Shown here one piece after another: positions 1 to 12,330 of a DNA stretch of 64,000 nt. The DNA lies in contig NC_058519.1 in assembly GCF_904849725.1 (NCBI RefSeq), positions 110,658,881 through 110,722,880 of the forward strand, in the 5' to 3' direction. Source of the stretch: Hordeum vulgare subsp. vulgare (taxonomy: Eukaryota > Streptophyta > Magnoliopsida > Poales > Poaceae). The position numbers and the translations under genes were made by a program. The notes beneath the pieces were generated by a model that had not been told where the DNA came from, made no database searches, and saw only the letters and a program-made list of their open reading frames with translations. Each line of letters starts with the position of its first letter. The first letter of the stretch is position 1.

Positions 1-3000
1 ATCCAGACACCCTCCTTAGCCGCCTCCGAGGCAGCCATGTACTCCGCTTCACATGTAGAATCTGCTACGACGCTTTGCTTGGAACTGCACCAGCTTACTG
101 CACCCCCATTAAGAATAAATACGTATCCGGTTTGCGACTTAGAGTCATCCGGATCTGTGTCAAAGCTTGCATCGACGTAACCTTTTACGGCGAGCTCTTC
201 GTCACCTCCATACACGAGAAACATCTCCTTAGTCCTTTTCAGGTACTTCAGGATATTCTTGACCGCCGTCCAGTGATCCAGTCCTGGATTACTCTGGAAC
301 CTACCTGCCATACTTATGGCCAGGCTAACATCCGGTCTAGTGCACAGCATTGCATACATGATAGAGCCTATGGCTGAAGCATAGGGGACGGAGCGCATAT
401 GCTCTCTATCTTCATCAGTTGCTGGGCACTGAGTCTTACTCAATCTCGTACCTTGTAACACTGGCAAGAACCCTTTCTTGGACTGTTCCATTTTGAACCT
501 CTTCAAAACTTTATCAAGGTATGTGCTTTGTGAAAGTCCTATCAGGCGCTTTGATCTATCCCTATAGATCTTAATGCCTAGAATGTAAGCAGCTTCTCCT
601 AGGTCCTTCATAGAGAAACTTTTATTCAAGTAACCTTTTATGCTTTCCAAAAGCTCTACGTTGTTTCCAATCAGTAATATCTCATCCACATATAATATCA
701 GAAACGCCACAGAGCTCCCACTCACCTTCTTGTAAATACAAGATTCTCCAACCACTTGTATAAACCCAAATGCTTTGATCACCTCATCAAAGCGTTTGTT
801 CCAACTCCGAGATGCTTGCACCAGTCCATAAATGGATCGCTGGAGCTTGCACACCTTGTCAGCATTTTTAGGATCGACAAAACCTTCGGGTTGCATCATA
901 TACAACTCTTCCTTAAGGAAACCGTTAAGGAACGCCGTTTTGACATCCATCTGCCAGATTTCATAATCGAAAAATGCAGCTATTGCCAACATGATTCTGA
1001 CGGACTTAAGCATCGCTACGGGTGAGAAGGTCTCATCGTAGTCAACTCCTGGAACTTGTGAAAAACCCTTTGCCACAAGTCGAGCTTTATAAACGGTCAC
1101 ATTACCGTCAGCGTCCGTCTTCTTCTTAAAGATCCATTTGTTCTGAATAGCCTTGCGGCCCTCAGGTAGTATCTCCAAAGTCCACACTTTGTTCTCATAC
1201 ATGGATCCTATCTCGGATTTCATGGCTTCTAGCCATTTGTTGGAATCTGGGCCCACCATTGCTTCTTCATAATTTGCAGGTTCATTGTTGTCCAACAACA
1301 TGATTGATAAGACGGGATTACCTTACCACTCTGGAGCAGCGCGTGATCTCGTCGACCTGCGTGGTTCAACAGAAACTTGAACTGGAGTTTCATGATCATC
1401 ATCATTAACTTCCTCCTCAACCGGCGTCGCAATGACAGAGGTTTCCCCTTGCCCTGCGCCACCATCCAGAGGGATGAGAGGTTCGACAACCTCGTCAAGT
1501 TCTATCTTCCTCCCACTCAATTCTCTCGAGAGAAACTCCTTCTCGAGAAAAGTTCCGTTCTTAGCAACAAACACTTTGCCCTCGGATTTGAGATAGAAGG
1601 TGTACCCAACTGTCTCTTTTGGGTAACCTGTGAAGACGCACTTTTCCACTTTGGGTTCCAGCTTTTCAGGCTGAAGCTTTTTGACATAAGCATCACATCC
1701 CCAAACTTTAAGAAACGACAACTTTGGCCTTTTGCCATACCACAGTTCGTATGGTGTCGTCTCAACGGATTTCGATGGTGCCCTATTTAAAGTGAATGCA
1801 GCTGTTTCTAATGCATAACCCCAAAATGATAACGGCAAATCAGTAAGAGACATCATAGATTGCACCATCTCTAACAAAGTACGATTACGATGTTCGGACA
1901 CACCATTACACTGTGGTGTTCCAGGCGGTGTTAACTACGAAACAATTCCACATTGTCTTAAGTGAGTACCAAACTCGAAACTTAGATATTCACCCCCACG
2001 ATCAGACCGTAGGAACTTGATCTTCTTGTTACGATGATTTTCCACTTCACTCTGAAATTGCTTGAACTTTTCAAATGTTTCAGACTTGTGCTTCATCAAG
2101 TAGACATAACCATATCTACTTAAATCGTCAGTGAAGGTGAGAAAATAACGATATCCGCCGCGTGCCTCCACGCTCATTGGACCACACACATCGGTATGTA
2201 TGATTTCTAACAAGTCACTTGCACGCTCCATTGTCCCGGAGAACGGAGTCTTAGTCATCTTGCCCATGAGGCATGGTTCGCACGTGTCAAGTGAATCAAA
2301 GTCAAGTGACTCCAAAAGTCCATCAGCATGGAGTTTCTTCATGCGCTTTACACCAATATGACCCAAGCGGCAGTGCCACAAAAATATGGCGCTATCATTG
2401 TTTACTCTAACTCTTTTGGTCTCAATGTTATGTATATGCGTATCGCTATCAAGATTCAGTATGAACAATCCTCTCACATTCGGTGCATGACCATAAAAGA
2501 TGTTACTCATAGAAATAGAACAACCATTATTCTCAGACTTAAAAGAGTAACCGTCTCGCAATAAACAAGATCCAGATATAATGTTCATGCTCAACGCAGG
2601 CACTAAATAACAATGATTTACGTTCATCACTAATCCCGATGGTAGTTGAAGTGACACTGTGCCGACGGCGATTGCATCAACCTTGGAACCGTTTCCTACG
2701 CGCATCGTCACTTCGTCTTTCGCCAGCCTTCGTCTATTCCGCAGTTCCTGCTTCGAGTTGCAAATGTGAGCAACAGAACCGGTATCGAATAACCAGGCAC
2801 TACTACGAGAGCCGGTTAAGTACACATCAATAACATGTATATCAAATATACCTGATTTTTCTTTGCCCGCCTTCTTATCTGCCAGATACTTGGGGCAATT
2901 GCGCTTCCAGTGACCCATACCCTTGCAATAGAAGCACTCTGTTTCAGGCTTAGGTCCAGCCTTGGGTTTCTTCGGCGGATTGGCAACAGGCTTGCCGCTC

Positions 3001-3689
3001 TTCTTCGAATTGCCCTTCTTGCCTTTGCCGTTTCTCTTGAAACTAGTGGTCTTGCTCACCATCAACACTTGATGCTCTTTACGGAGTTCAGACTCTACGA
3101 CTTTCAGCATCGCAAACAACTCGCCGGGAGACTTGTTCATTCCTTGCATGTTGTAGTTCAACACAAAGCCTTTATAGCTTGGCGACAGTGATTGAAGGAT
3201 TCTGTCAGTGATAGCTTCTTGCGGGAGTTCAATCCCCAGTTCAGCTAGACGGTTTGAGTACCCAGACATTTTGAGCACATGTTCACTGACAGACGAGTTT
3301 TCCTCCATCTTGCAAGCATAGAATTTATCGGAGGTCTCATACCTCTCGATCCGGGCGTTCTTCTGAAAGATAAACTTCAACTCCTGGAACATCTCAAATG
3401 CTCCATGACGCTCAAAGCGACGTTGAAGTCCCGGTTCTAAGCCATACAAGACTGCACATTGAACTATTGAGTAGTCCTCCTTACATGCTAACCAAGCGTT
3501 CTTAACATCCTGATCAGCTGTAGCGGGTGGTTCATCTCCTAGCGCAGCATTAAGGACATAATCCTTCTTTCCAGCTTGTAAGATTAGCTTAAGATTACGA
3601 GCCCAGTCTACAAAGTTGCTTCCATCATCTTTCAACTTAGCTTTCTCTAGGAACGTATTAAAATTCAGGATGACACTTGCGTGAGCCAT
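1..3689 (-). pseudogene. gag-pol polyprotein of Copia copy 1, two in-frame stops
   Basis: One reading frame runs from the ATG at 3689 to the window edge with only two stops, TAG at 1935-1937 and TAA at 1323-1325, and no frameshift that I could find. In order it holds gag, a CCHC zinc knuckle (CFYCKGMGHWKRNC, about residue 255), an aspartic protease (LFDTGS), the GAG-preintegrase HHCC region (WHCRLGH ... CEPC), the integrase core (HTDVCGPM, FTDDLSRYG, SDRGGEY), reverse transcriptase and the RNase H motif STCEAEYMAASEAA at the edge. The first stop replaces the Gln that Copia integrases carry just before their TPxxTPQ segment. The second replaces a Tyr that is still TAC in copy 2. The reverse transcriptase catalytic box reads YVDE, not YVDD. 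The element is therefore unlikely to encode a working polymerase. Confidence 0.92.
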
Positions 3690-4931
3690 GATCTACAACA
3701 CAAATATATTCAAAGTGGACTTAGACTATGTTCAAGATAATTAGAGTTCAACTTAATCAAATTATATGCTAAACTCCCACTCAAAAAGTACATCTCTCCA
3801 ATCATTTGAGTGGTTCATGATCCACTTACACTATCCCAAGTCCGATCATCTCGTGAGTTGAGTATAGTTTCAGTGGTAAGCATCCCTATGCTAATCATAT
3901 CAACTATATGATTCATGATCGACCTTTTGGTCTCATGTGTTCCGAGGCCATGTCTGCACATGCTAGGCTCGTCAAGCTTAACCCGAGTGTTCCGCGTGCG
4001 CAACTGTTTTGCACCCGTTGTATGTGAACGTTGAGTCTATCACACCCGATCATCACGTGGTGTCTCGAAACGACGAACTGTAGCAACGGTGCACAGTCGG
4101 GGAGAACACAATTTCGTCTTGAAATTTTAGTGAGAGATCACCTCATAATGCTACCGTCGTTCTAAGCAAAATAAGGTGCAAAAAAGGATTAACATCACTT
4201 GCAATTCATAAGTGACATGATATGGCCATCATCACGTGCTTCTTGATCTCCATCACCAAAGCACCGGCACGATCTTCTTGTCACCGGCGCCACACCATGA
4301 TCATCCATCAACGTGTTGTCATCGGGGTTGTCGTGCTACTTATGCTATTACTACTAAAGCTACATCCTAGCAAAATAGTAAACGCATCTGCAAGCACAAA
4401 CGTTAGTATAAAGACAACCCTATGGCTCCTGCCGGTTGTCGTACCATCGACATGCAAGTCGGTATTTCTATTACAACATGATCATCTCATACATCCAATA
4501 TATCACATCACATCGTTGGCCATATCACATCACAATCATACCCTGCAAAAACAAGTTAGACGTCCTCTAATTTTGTTGTTGCATGTTTTACGTGGTGACC
4601 AAGGGTATCTAGTAGGATCGCATCTTACTTACGCAAACACCACAACGGAGATATATGAGTTGATATTTAACCTCATCCAAGGACCTCCTCGGTCAAATCC
4701 GATTCAACTAAAGTTGGAGAAACCGTCACTTGCCAGTCATCTTTGAGCAAAGGGGGTTACTCGTAACGATGAAACCAGTCTCTCGTAAGCGTACGAGTAA
4801 TGTCGGTCCAAGCCGCTTCAATCCAACAATACCGCGGAATCAAGAAAAGACTAAGCAGGGCAGCAAAACGCACATCACCGCCCACAAAAACTTTTGTGTT
4901 CTACTCGAGAAGACATCTACGCATGAACCTA
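3690..4931 (-). other. Untranslated leader of Copia copy 1
   Basis: About 1.24 kb of non-coding sequence between the primer site and the gag ATG. A long leader is typical of this group. It aligns along its whole length with the copy 2 leader at 20100-21336 (for example the shared stretch around 4011-4110 and 20391-20510). Open frames on either strand here are not shared as proteins, and I treat them as chance. Confidence 0.8.
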
Positions 4932-4944
4932 GCTCATGATGCCA
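4932..4944 (-). promoter_or_regulatory. Degenerate primer binding site of Copia copy 1
   Basis: Next to the LTR end, read on the minus strand, is TGGCATCATGAGC. It resembles the initiator-Met tRNA primer site TGGTATCAGAGC but with changes. The same region in copy 2 is more decayed. Confidence 0.65.
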
Positions 4945-4945
4945 C

Positions 4946-6774
4946 TGTTGGGGAACGTCGCATGGGAAACAAAAATTTTCCTACGCGCACGAAGACCTAT
5001 CATGGTGATGTCCATCTACGAGAGGGGATGAGTGATCTACGTACCCTTGTAGATCGTACAGCAGAAGCGTTAGAGAACGCGGTTGATGTAGTGGAACGTC
5101 CTCACGTCCCTCGATCCGCCCCGCGAACAATCCCGCGATCAGTCCCACGATCTAGTACCGAACGGACGGCACCTCCGCGTTCAACACACGTGCAGCTCGA
5201 CGATGATCTCGGCCTTCTGATCCAGCAAGAGAGACGGAGAGGTAGAAGAGTTCTCCGGCAGCGTGACGGCGCTCCGGAGGTTGGTGATGATCTCGTCTCA
5301 GCAGGGCTCCGCCCGAGCTCCGCAGAAACGCGATCTAGAGGAAAAACTATGGAGGTATGTGGTCGGGCAGCCGTGAGAAAGTCGTCTCAAATCTGCCCTA
5401 AAAGCCCCATATAGATAGGAGGAGGGAGGGGGACCTTGCCTTGGGGTCCAAGGGACCCTCAAGGGGTCGGCCGAGCCAAGGGGGGGAGGACTCCCCCCCC
5501 AAACCGAGTTGGAGTTGGTTTGGTGGGAGGAGTCCCCCTCCCTTCCCACTTCCTCCCTCTTTTTTTTTCTTTTCCTTTGATTTCCTTCTCTTGGCGCATA
5601 GGCCCCCTTGGGGCTGTCCCACCAGCCCACTAAGGGCTGGTGTGTCCCCCCAAATCCTATGGGCTTCCCCGAGGTGGGTTGCCCCCCCCCCCTCCCGGTG
5701 AACCCCCGGAACCCATTCGTCATTCCCGGTACATTCCCGGTAACTCCGAAAAACCTTCCGGTAATCAAATGAGGTCATCCTATATATCAATCTTCGTTTC
5801 CGGACCATTCCGGAAACCCTCGTGACGTCCGTGATCTCATCCGGGACTCCGAAAAACATTCGGTAACCAACCATATAACTCAAATACTCATAAAACAACG
5901 TCGAACCTTAAGTGTGCAGACCCTGCGGGTTCGAGAACTATGTAGACATGACCCGAGAGACTCCTCGGTCAATATCCAATAGCGGGACCTGGATGCCCAT
6001 ATTGGATCCTACATATTCTACGAAGATCTTATCGTTTGAACCTCAGTGCCAAGGATTCGTATAATCCCGTATGTCATTCCCTTTGTCCTTCGGTATGTTA
6101 CTTGCCCGAGATTCGATCGTCAGTATCCGCATACCTATTTCAATCTCGTTTACCGGCAAGTCTCTTTACTCGTTCCGTAATACAAGATCCCGCAACTTAC
6201 ACTAAGTTACATTGCTTGCAAGGCTTGTGTGTGATGTTGCATTACCGAGTGGGCCCCGAGATACCTCTCCGTCACACGGAGTGACAAATCCCAGTCTTGA
6301 TCCATACTAACTCAACTAACACCTTCGGAGATACCTGTAGAGCATCTTTATAGTCACCCAGTTACGTTGCGACGTTTGATACACACAAAGCATTCCTCCG
6401 GTGTCAGCAAGTTATATGATCTCATGGTCATAGGAATAAATACTTGACACGCAGAAAACAGTAGCAACAAAATGACACGATCAACATGCTACGTCTATTA
6501 GTTTGGGTCTAGTCCATCACGTGATTCTCCCAATGACGTGATCCAGTTATCAAGCAACAACACCTTGTTCATAAACAGAAGACACTGACTATCATTGATC
6601 AACTGGCTAGCCAACTAGAGGCATGCTAGGGACGGTGTTTTGTCTATGTATCCACACATGTAAATGAGTCTTCATTCGATACAATTATAGCATGGATAAT
6701 AAACTATTATCTTGATACAGGAATTATAATAATAACTATACATTTATTATTGCCTCTAGGGCATAATTCCAACA
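4946..6774 (-). repeat. 5' LTR of Copia copy 1
   Basis: An LTR of 1829 bp with TG...CA ends. On the plus strand it starts TGTTGGGGAACG (4946) and ends ATAATTCCAACA (6774). It aligns with both LTRs of copy 2 over most of its length but has a different, C-rich stretch near 5490-5700. The promoter TATA region is poorer than in copy 2 (CTATATGG near 5408-5415 on the minus strand). Confidence 0.9.
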
Positions 6775-8069
6775 TCTGCAGCAAAGTATCAGTAGCAAAG
6801 TAGTGTGATAGCGACAGTAGCAACGGTAACAGTAGCAACAGTGACAGCAATAGCAGTAACAGTAGCAGCAGTGGCAGCAGTAGCGACAAAGTAATAGTAG
6901 CAGCAGTGAAAGCAGTAGCGGCAAAGTAACGTAGCAAGGACCAGTAGGAAAAGACTCATAGGCATTGGTCGGTGATGGATAATTATGCCGGATGATATTC
7001 ATCATGCAACAGTTATAACACGGAGAGATATGTAAATAGCTCCAGTTCGTCAATGTAATGTAGGCATGTATTTCGTATGTAGTCATACGTGCTTAGGGAA
7101 AAGAACTTGTCTGACATCTATTTTCCATCCCTCCCGTGGTAGCGTTGTCCTAATGGAAACTACGGGATATTAAGGTTCTCCTTTTAATAGAGAACCGGAG
7201 CAACACATTAGCACTTAGTGAATACATGAACTCCTCATACTATGGTCATCTCCGGGAGTGGTTCCGGCTATTGTCACTCCGGGGTTGCCGGGTCATAACA
7301 TAGTAGGTGACTACAACTTGCAAGATAGGATCAAGAACACACATATATTGACGAGAACATAATAGGTTCAGATCTGAAATCATGGCACTCGGGCCCTAGT
7401 GACAAGCATTAAGCATGGAAAGTAGTAGCAACATCAATCTCAGAACATAGTGGATACCAGGGATCAATCCCCATCAAAACTAACTCGATTACATGATAGA
7501 TCTCATCCAACCCATCACCATCCAGCAAGCCTATGATGAGATTACTCACGAACGGTGAAGAGCATCATGGAATTGGCGATGAAGGAAGGTTGGTGATGAT
7601 GATGGCGACGATCTCCCCTCTCCGGAGCCCAGAACGGACTCCAGATCTGCCCTCCAGAGGAAGAACAGGTGGTGGCGGCGCCTCCGTATTGTAAAACGTG
7701 ATGAACTCTCGTCCTTGATTTTTTCCGAACGAAAGGGGCTAAATAGAGCTGGAGTTGGAGGCGGTGGAGCTCTGAGGGCCCCACAAGCCTGCTAGGCGCG
7801 GCCAGGGGGGCCCGCGCCTGGTGGGCTTGTGGGCTCCTTGCTCCACCCCTACGGTTGATTCTTGCGCCAGTATTTTTTATATATTCCACAAAAAATCCTC
7901 GTAAATTTCCAGGTCATTCCGAGAACTTTTATTTCTGCGCAAAAACAACACCATGGAAATTCTACTGAAAACAGCGTTAGTCCGGGTTAGTTCCGTTCAA
8001 ATCATGCAAATTAGAGTACAAAACAAGGGCAAAAGAGTTTGGAAAATTAGATATGACGGAGACGTATCA
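6775..8069 (-). repeat. Partial LTR of an unassigned (probably Gypsy) element
   Basis: On the minus strand this begins TGATACGTCTCC at 8069 and runs 1295 bp until it is cut by Copia copy 1 at 6774/6775. The start is shared with several Triticeae LTR families, and the first 12 bases match the solo LTR at 8701-10198, but the rest differs. The part next to the cut (6775-6935) is a degenerate (AGTAGC)n-like tract. Open frames there encode only Leu/Cys/Tyr low complexity and are not genes. No internal domain is visible. Confidence 0.75.
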
Positions 8070-8382
8070 GGGTAGAAGAGAGGTTGGTGGGGCGAGGCGC
8101 AAGGCCGGCGGCGGCGGAGCGCCGTGATCGCGCTAACGAGAGAGAGAGAGAGAGACGAGGCAGATAGGGTTAGGGCACCGGCTCGTGTTGGGAGCCGAGC
8201 AAATATGATTGCTTATGCTTAGCCAAAACTAAGTCCTTACATGAGTATATATAATCTCCCTAGCGCTAACAAATATGATAAACTGGGCTAAGCCCCTAAT
8301 AACTATAAGATAAGTTCGGCCAGGCCCTTAAGTGGTTGCGCCCTTGGGCCCTCTCCGGTTATAATGTATACCGGTCATAACA
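8070..8382 (-). repeat. 3' LTR of Gypsy A, truncated by insertion
   Basis: On the minus strand it begins TGTTATGACCGG at 8382. It matches the complete 345-bp solo LTR at 24846-25190 until 8070, where the 6775-8069 LTR has been inserted and removes the last 30 or so bases from view. It holds a TATATATA box and a (GA)n tract. The polypurine tract GGCGGGGAGA lies immediately upstream in element sense (8383-8392). Confidence 0.88.
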
Positions 8383-8393
8383 TCTCTCCCCGC

Positions 8394-8698
8394 CTACACA
8401 AACATCTCGTCCTGGATTTGGAAGTCGGGGAAGTGCTTACGGAACTCATCAAGGGGCTCCCAAGTAGCATCCTCCTCCGGAAGGCCTTGCCACTGGATCA
8501 ACAGGCGCCATACGCCGTGGCTCGATTAGGCCTTCAACACCTTCGTTGGACCAGGAAGGAGACGACCATCAGCGGTCGGTGGAAGATCCAGTGCATCCGT
8601 TGACGGTTCACCGTGGAAAGGCTTCAAAAAGCCCACATGGAAGACGTCGTGGATGCGCGCGCCCAGCGGCAGCTGCACGCGGTAGGTGATGATTGTGA
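8394..8698 (-). pseudogene. Gypsy A polyprotein C-terminus (integrase end and chromodomain-like segment)
   Basis: About 100 codons on the minus strand. First comes the integrase C-terminal signature (YRVQLP then HDVFHVGFLKPFHG). After a linker comes a chromodomain-like segment ([19 protein letters not shown]) and the terminal [12 protein letters not shown] before TAG at 8394-8396. This order is characteristic of chromodomain-bearing Ty3/Gypsy elements. A TAA at 8526-8528 interrupts the frame between the two parts. The upstream remainder of pol is missing because another LTR abuts at 8701. Confidence 0.88.
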
Positions 8699-8700
8699 TC

Positions 8701-10198
8701 TGCGTTGGGATTTCCTGAAGAGGAACGGGTTATGGCAGCACAATGCGGGTAAGTATTTCCCTCAGTTATGAAACAAAGGTTTATCGAACCAATAAGAATA
8801 CCAATCCTCAACCATCTTCAGCGACTGGACACAAAGAAATAAACAACTTGCACCCAACGCGGGCAAGAGGGTTATCAATCCCCTTGGTCTCGTTATTTGC
8901 AAGCAAATGACGTGTGTAGATAATTGTAAATTGCAAAATAAAATAGAACTCAAATAATGGCAGCAAGGTAGTAGTAGCGTTTGTGAATATATAAGTGAAT
9001 AGACCCGGGGGCCGTAGTGTTCCCTAGTGGCATCTCTCATGGCAAAGGCATATGGTGAGTAAACAAATTACTGTTTGGCAATTGATAGAATAGCGAATAA
9101 TTATGCGATTTTCACGGCAATGATCATGTGTATATAGACATCACGTCCATAAGCAAATAGACCGACTCCTGCGTGCACCTATTACTATTACTCCACTTCA
9201 AGAGCGCTTATGCGTGCCTCTCTACGTATTAAGTAAAAACAGAGTAATGCTTGGAGAACAATGACATGATGTAGATAAATTAAACTCAATTAATACGAAT
9301 AAATCCCATCATTTTATCGTTAGTAGCAGCAACACAAAGACGCATCTTGTCCCCTTCTGTCATTGGGATATAGAAATTCGCCAGGTTGAACCTACTACAA
9401 CACACCACTCCCACTGAAGAAATATTAATCTAGTTGGCCAAACTATCTCAATAGATCGGAGAGCATTATGAAGCTATGGTGATCATGCAATTAAGAACCA
9501 TAATAATCAGAGGTGACTCAAATACTTTTCATGAATAATCTGAACATAAACCCACAATTCATCGGATCCCAACAAACACACCATACATAGTGATTACCAT
9601 CTAGGTACTGCCTACGGACCCGTAGGTCTGTGGTGAACTACTCACACATCATGGTGAGGGCAGCAAGGTTGATGTAGAGGCCCTCCATGATTGATCTCCC
9701 CTCCGGTAGATCACCGGAATGGGGGTTTAGATGGCCTCCCATCGGAACAGAGACTTATGGCGGCGGAAAAATTGTTTCGGGAGCGCTCTTAGGCTTTTCG
9801 GAATATTTCTGAATTTATAGGCCAGAGAGGGACGTCGAGAGGCATCCAGAGGGGTCACAAGACATCAGGGCACGGCTGCGCCCTGGGTCGCGCCCTGGGT
9901 CGCGCCCTGTTGGCTTGTGCCTCCCACGTGCGGTCTCTCATCCACTTTTGATGCTTGCGGGTCTTCATATAGTCCACAAAAAATCATATTAAAGTTTCTT
10001 GGCATTTGGACTTCGTTTGGTAGGGTAAACGTGCAAAGCAAAACACACACAGAAAACAGGAACTGGCACTGGGCACTGGGTTAATAGGTTAGTCTCAAAA
10101 TATTATAAATTGGTATGTAAATGCCCAAAAAATATCCTAGAATTATAATATATCACCATGGAACAATCAAAAACTATAGATACGTTGGAGACGTATCA
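8701..10198 (-). repeat. Solo LTR (1498 bp) without matching target duplication
   Basis: On the minus strand this begins TGATACGTCTCCAACG at 10198 and ends CCCAACGCA at 8701. It is related to the LTRs of the Athila-like element at 53563-59873, sharing the first 50 bases, the run AACCTATTAACCCAGTGCC and the end AACCAACGCA. No internal domain is attached on either side. The flanking pentamers differ (TGATC at 8696-8700, AATAT at 10199-10203). The sequences to left and right belong to different Gypsy elements. Confidence 0.82.
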
Positions 10199-10427
10199 AA
10201 TATCGAGATTGCAATCCTAGTTTCTTGCTTGTTCTTCGTTTGCGTGCAGGAAACAGACCCTCATGGTCAGGTTGATTGTGCTCCGGCGTGGTCAATAACC
10301 TCTCGAAGTTGGTTTAGTGATTTTTAAGGGCGACATCCTCACACGTTCGTAGTCGGATCGTCAAAGTCTACTCCACCAAAATGATAACCACCATCTCATC
10401 GAAAGATCGGGACCCTCGCCTCTATCA
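10199..10427 (+). repeat. 3' remnant of the 5' LTR of Gypsy B
   Basis: Only the last 229 bp of this LTR remain, ending TCTATCA. The assignment comes from the primer site that starts two bases later and from the Gypsy gag-pol that follows in the same direction. The start of the LTR was lost at the junction with the solo LTR. Confidence 0.7.
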
Positions 10428-10429
10428 AG

Positions 10430-10441
10430 TGGTATCAAATT
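10430..10441 (+). promoter_or_regulatory. Primer binding site of Gypsy B
   Basis: TGGTATCAAATT matches the first eight bases of the initiator-Met tRNA primer site (TGGTATCAGAGC), two bases after the LTR end. Its position supports the plus-strand orientation of the element. Confidence 0.7.
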
Positions 10442-11606
10442 TTCAGGTTGCTTGGTGAGGTTTTATCATCTTTTTATAGTTAGATCCCATCTGTTCTTCA
10501 TACCTATAGTCCACGGAAAAGCCGAAAAAATTAGGGTTAGATCTTCATATCTAAACCAATCTGAGCTTTTGCATAGTCTTTTCAGTATTTTGCTTTGTTG
10601 AATATGCGGTTACATCGTCGTGTCGAGTTGCTCGTCTTAGTATCTAGTCCTTTAGAGTTTTGAGTTGTGTTCACAGATTGTAATGCCGCGATCGCTCCAT
10701 CTTTCATCGATGTCATATACCACCACCACGCTACCATCATCGATGCTACCATATACCACCACCACGCCACCATTATCCTTGCTACCATATAGCACCATCA
10801 CATATCCACCACCAATCCTAGTCCGAGTCATTTACGTCTTAGGTTAATTTCGAGATCATCTTGTTTTCGTTTCGCGTTTCCTTACATGAGTAGGTTTCGA
10901 AAAAAAAGAGTCTGGCACGCTTTTCACAACACTTTTTAGGCCAAAATTTCGGAGGGTGAAATTTGTTCCCTATCGCTTTGTTAGGCTTTTTAGAGAGTTT
11001 TGAAACACTCGCCATCATAGTGATTTTTGTCGCAATTTTTGGTCGTCGCAGCCCCGAATTGCTCCAGGAAAAAAATTATCAATTTTTTTTCGTGCCTATC
11101 CTGTTTTTGTCCTTCGGAAGAGTTTTGAGACACGCGCCATTATTGTAATTTTCTGAAGAAAAAAGAGCGCAAAAAAGGAAAAAAAAGAGCAAAAAAACAA
11201 CAACAAAAAATCAGAGTGGCTCTTCCCTTGATTACGTGTAGCGTCGTGATTTTGTTGGTGTTCTAGGCTCGCGTCTCTAGTACGGTCTAGCCTTGGACCA
11301 GCATGATATCGTCGTTGAGCGTCTTTTCAACTTTGCATCTCTGAACTTATTATTGCTGACAAGTTTTGCTAGCATATTATAAGCCTTCCCAGCTCTACAT
11401 ATATCTACATCGTGTGTTTGACACCACCTAGCAATCGCTCTATCCAAGCTTTGAGAGTTTTGACTACACCAGTTACCGATCACCACCTATTGTTGGGTAA
11501 GAACTGGTAAGAAATTGAGATTTGCTAGACGGATTTGTGACACACCACCACCACTTCCTAGTAGTTTGTAGGTTCATATTCTTATGTGTTCCTATTGCTG
11601 CTAACC
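10442..11606 (+). other. Leader of Gypsy B
   Basis: Non-coding stretch of 1165 bp before gag. It has an imperfect CCACCA-rich tract (about 10720-10815) and A-rich runs near 11155-11210. I see no gene in it. Confidence 0.6.
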
Positions 11607-11838
11607 ATGCCAGGATCACAAGACGACGAGATTGACTAGGAGAGCCTGACCAACCGGGAGCTCCATGATAAATTTCAGCAAATGATGGACGACCAGGTAC
11701 ACGATTTCATGACCACCTTTGGAGAGGCCATGGAGAAGCCAGAAGGTTTGGAGAAGATATTCGACACCAAGATGGACGCCAAGTTCAATGAGGTGCTTGC
11801 CCGTCTACCACCAGTTGCAGCTTTTATCCCTCTTCAAC

Positions 11839-11870
<32 letters not shown>

Positions 11871-12330
11871 TGAGGCTCGGACATGGTGGGACGAGCGTGA
11901 CGTGTGCCTTCCGACCAAGTTCAGAATTTTGGTGTTGTTTTTGCTGTTGCTGTAGCTCCTGCTTCTCCTACTGAGGTTTCTGTCGCTAAGCAGAATGAGG
12001 ATTATGATGGTGATTACGATGATGAGGGAGAGGTTGCTCCAAATCAGCACCCGGGATAACAACCACCGCCGCAAGCCGCAGGTAGTCCACATGGATACAA
12101 TCGCAATGGTAGGGATGCACCACACCCTCAGGTACGGGATCATGACCATCTCCCTAAACTTAAGTTGAATATTACTACATTTGATGGTCGATATGTTCCT
12201 GATATATATCTTACTTGGGAGTTCGAAACAAAGCAACGTTTTACATGCTTACAATTTCCTGAAGATAGACGTGGTGTTGCTGCTGCTTGTTCATTCACTG
12301 GTTTTTCTTGTGTTTGGTGGTTTGAACATT
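11607..12330 (+). pseudogene. Gypsy B gag, N-terminal part, broken by a 38.9 kb insertion
   Basis: It starts at the ATG at 11607 (MPGSQDDEID) and meets an in-frame TAG at 11637-11639. The frame then continues through a region rich in acidic residues and a polyglutamine tract from CAA repeats (about 11836-11872), after which further stops occur. The second half (about 12140-12330) shows the retrotransposon gag fold signature: PKLKLNITTFDG, then a Trp/Phe-rich helix region ending WWFEH. There the coding sequence is cut at 12330. The matching continuation begins at 51207. The repeated pentamer ACATT at both junctions marks the insertion. Confidence 0.85.

Larger units (their letters stand above)
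1..6774 (-). mobile_element. BARE/WIS/Angela-like Copia LTR retrotransposon, copy 1, partial
   Basis: Minus-strand Ty1/Copia element. Read in its own direction it has a 5' LTR (6774-4946), a degenerate primer site, a leader of about 1.25 kb, then gag, protease, integrase and reverse transcriptase/RNase H, which run off the left edge of the window. The 3' LTR lies outside. Domain order (integrase before reverse transcriptase) is that of Copia. The gag start, long leader and 1.8 kb LTR beginning TGTTGGAATTATGCCC are those I associate with the barley/wheat BARE/WIS/Angela group. It is inserted in another LTR. The bases next to its right end (TCTGC, 6775-6779) would be one target duplication, and the partner is off-window. 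Confidence 0.93.

Noticed and set aside
75..377. Plus-strand open frame of 100 codons
   Set aside because: Antisense shadow of the copy 1 reverse transcriptase. The same happens at 15514-15816 over copy 2.
4222..5414. Plus-strand open frames of 174 and 204 codons
   Set aside because: They lie antisense in the Copia leader and LTR. The homologous region of copy 2 does not keep them.
6707..7086. Leu/Cys-rich open frames
   Set aside because: Low-complexity AGTAGC-type repeats in an LTR, not a gene.
11836..11872. Polyglutamine tract as a functional domain
   Set aside because: A CAA microsatellite in a decayed Gypsy gag with flanking stops.
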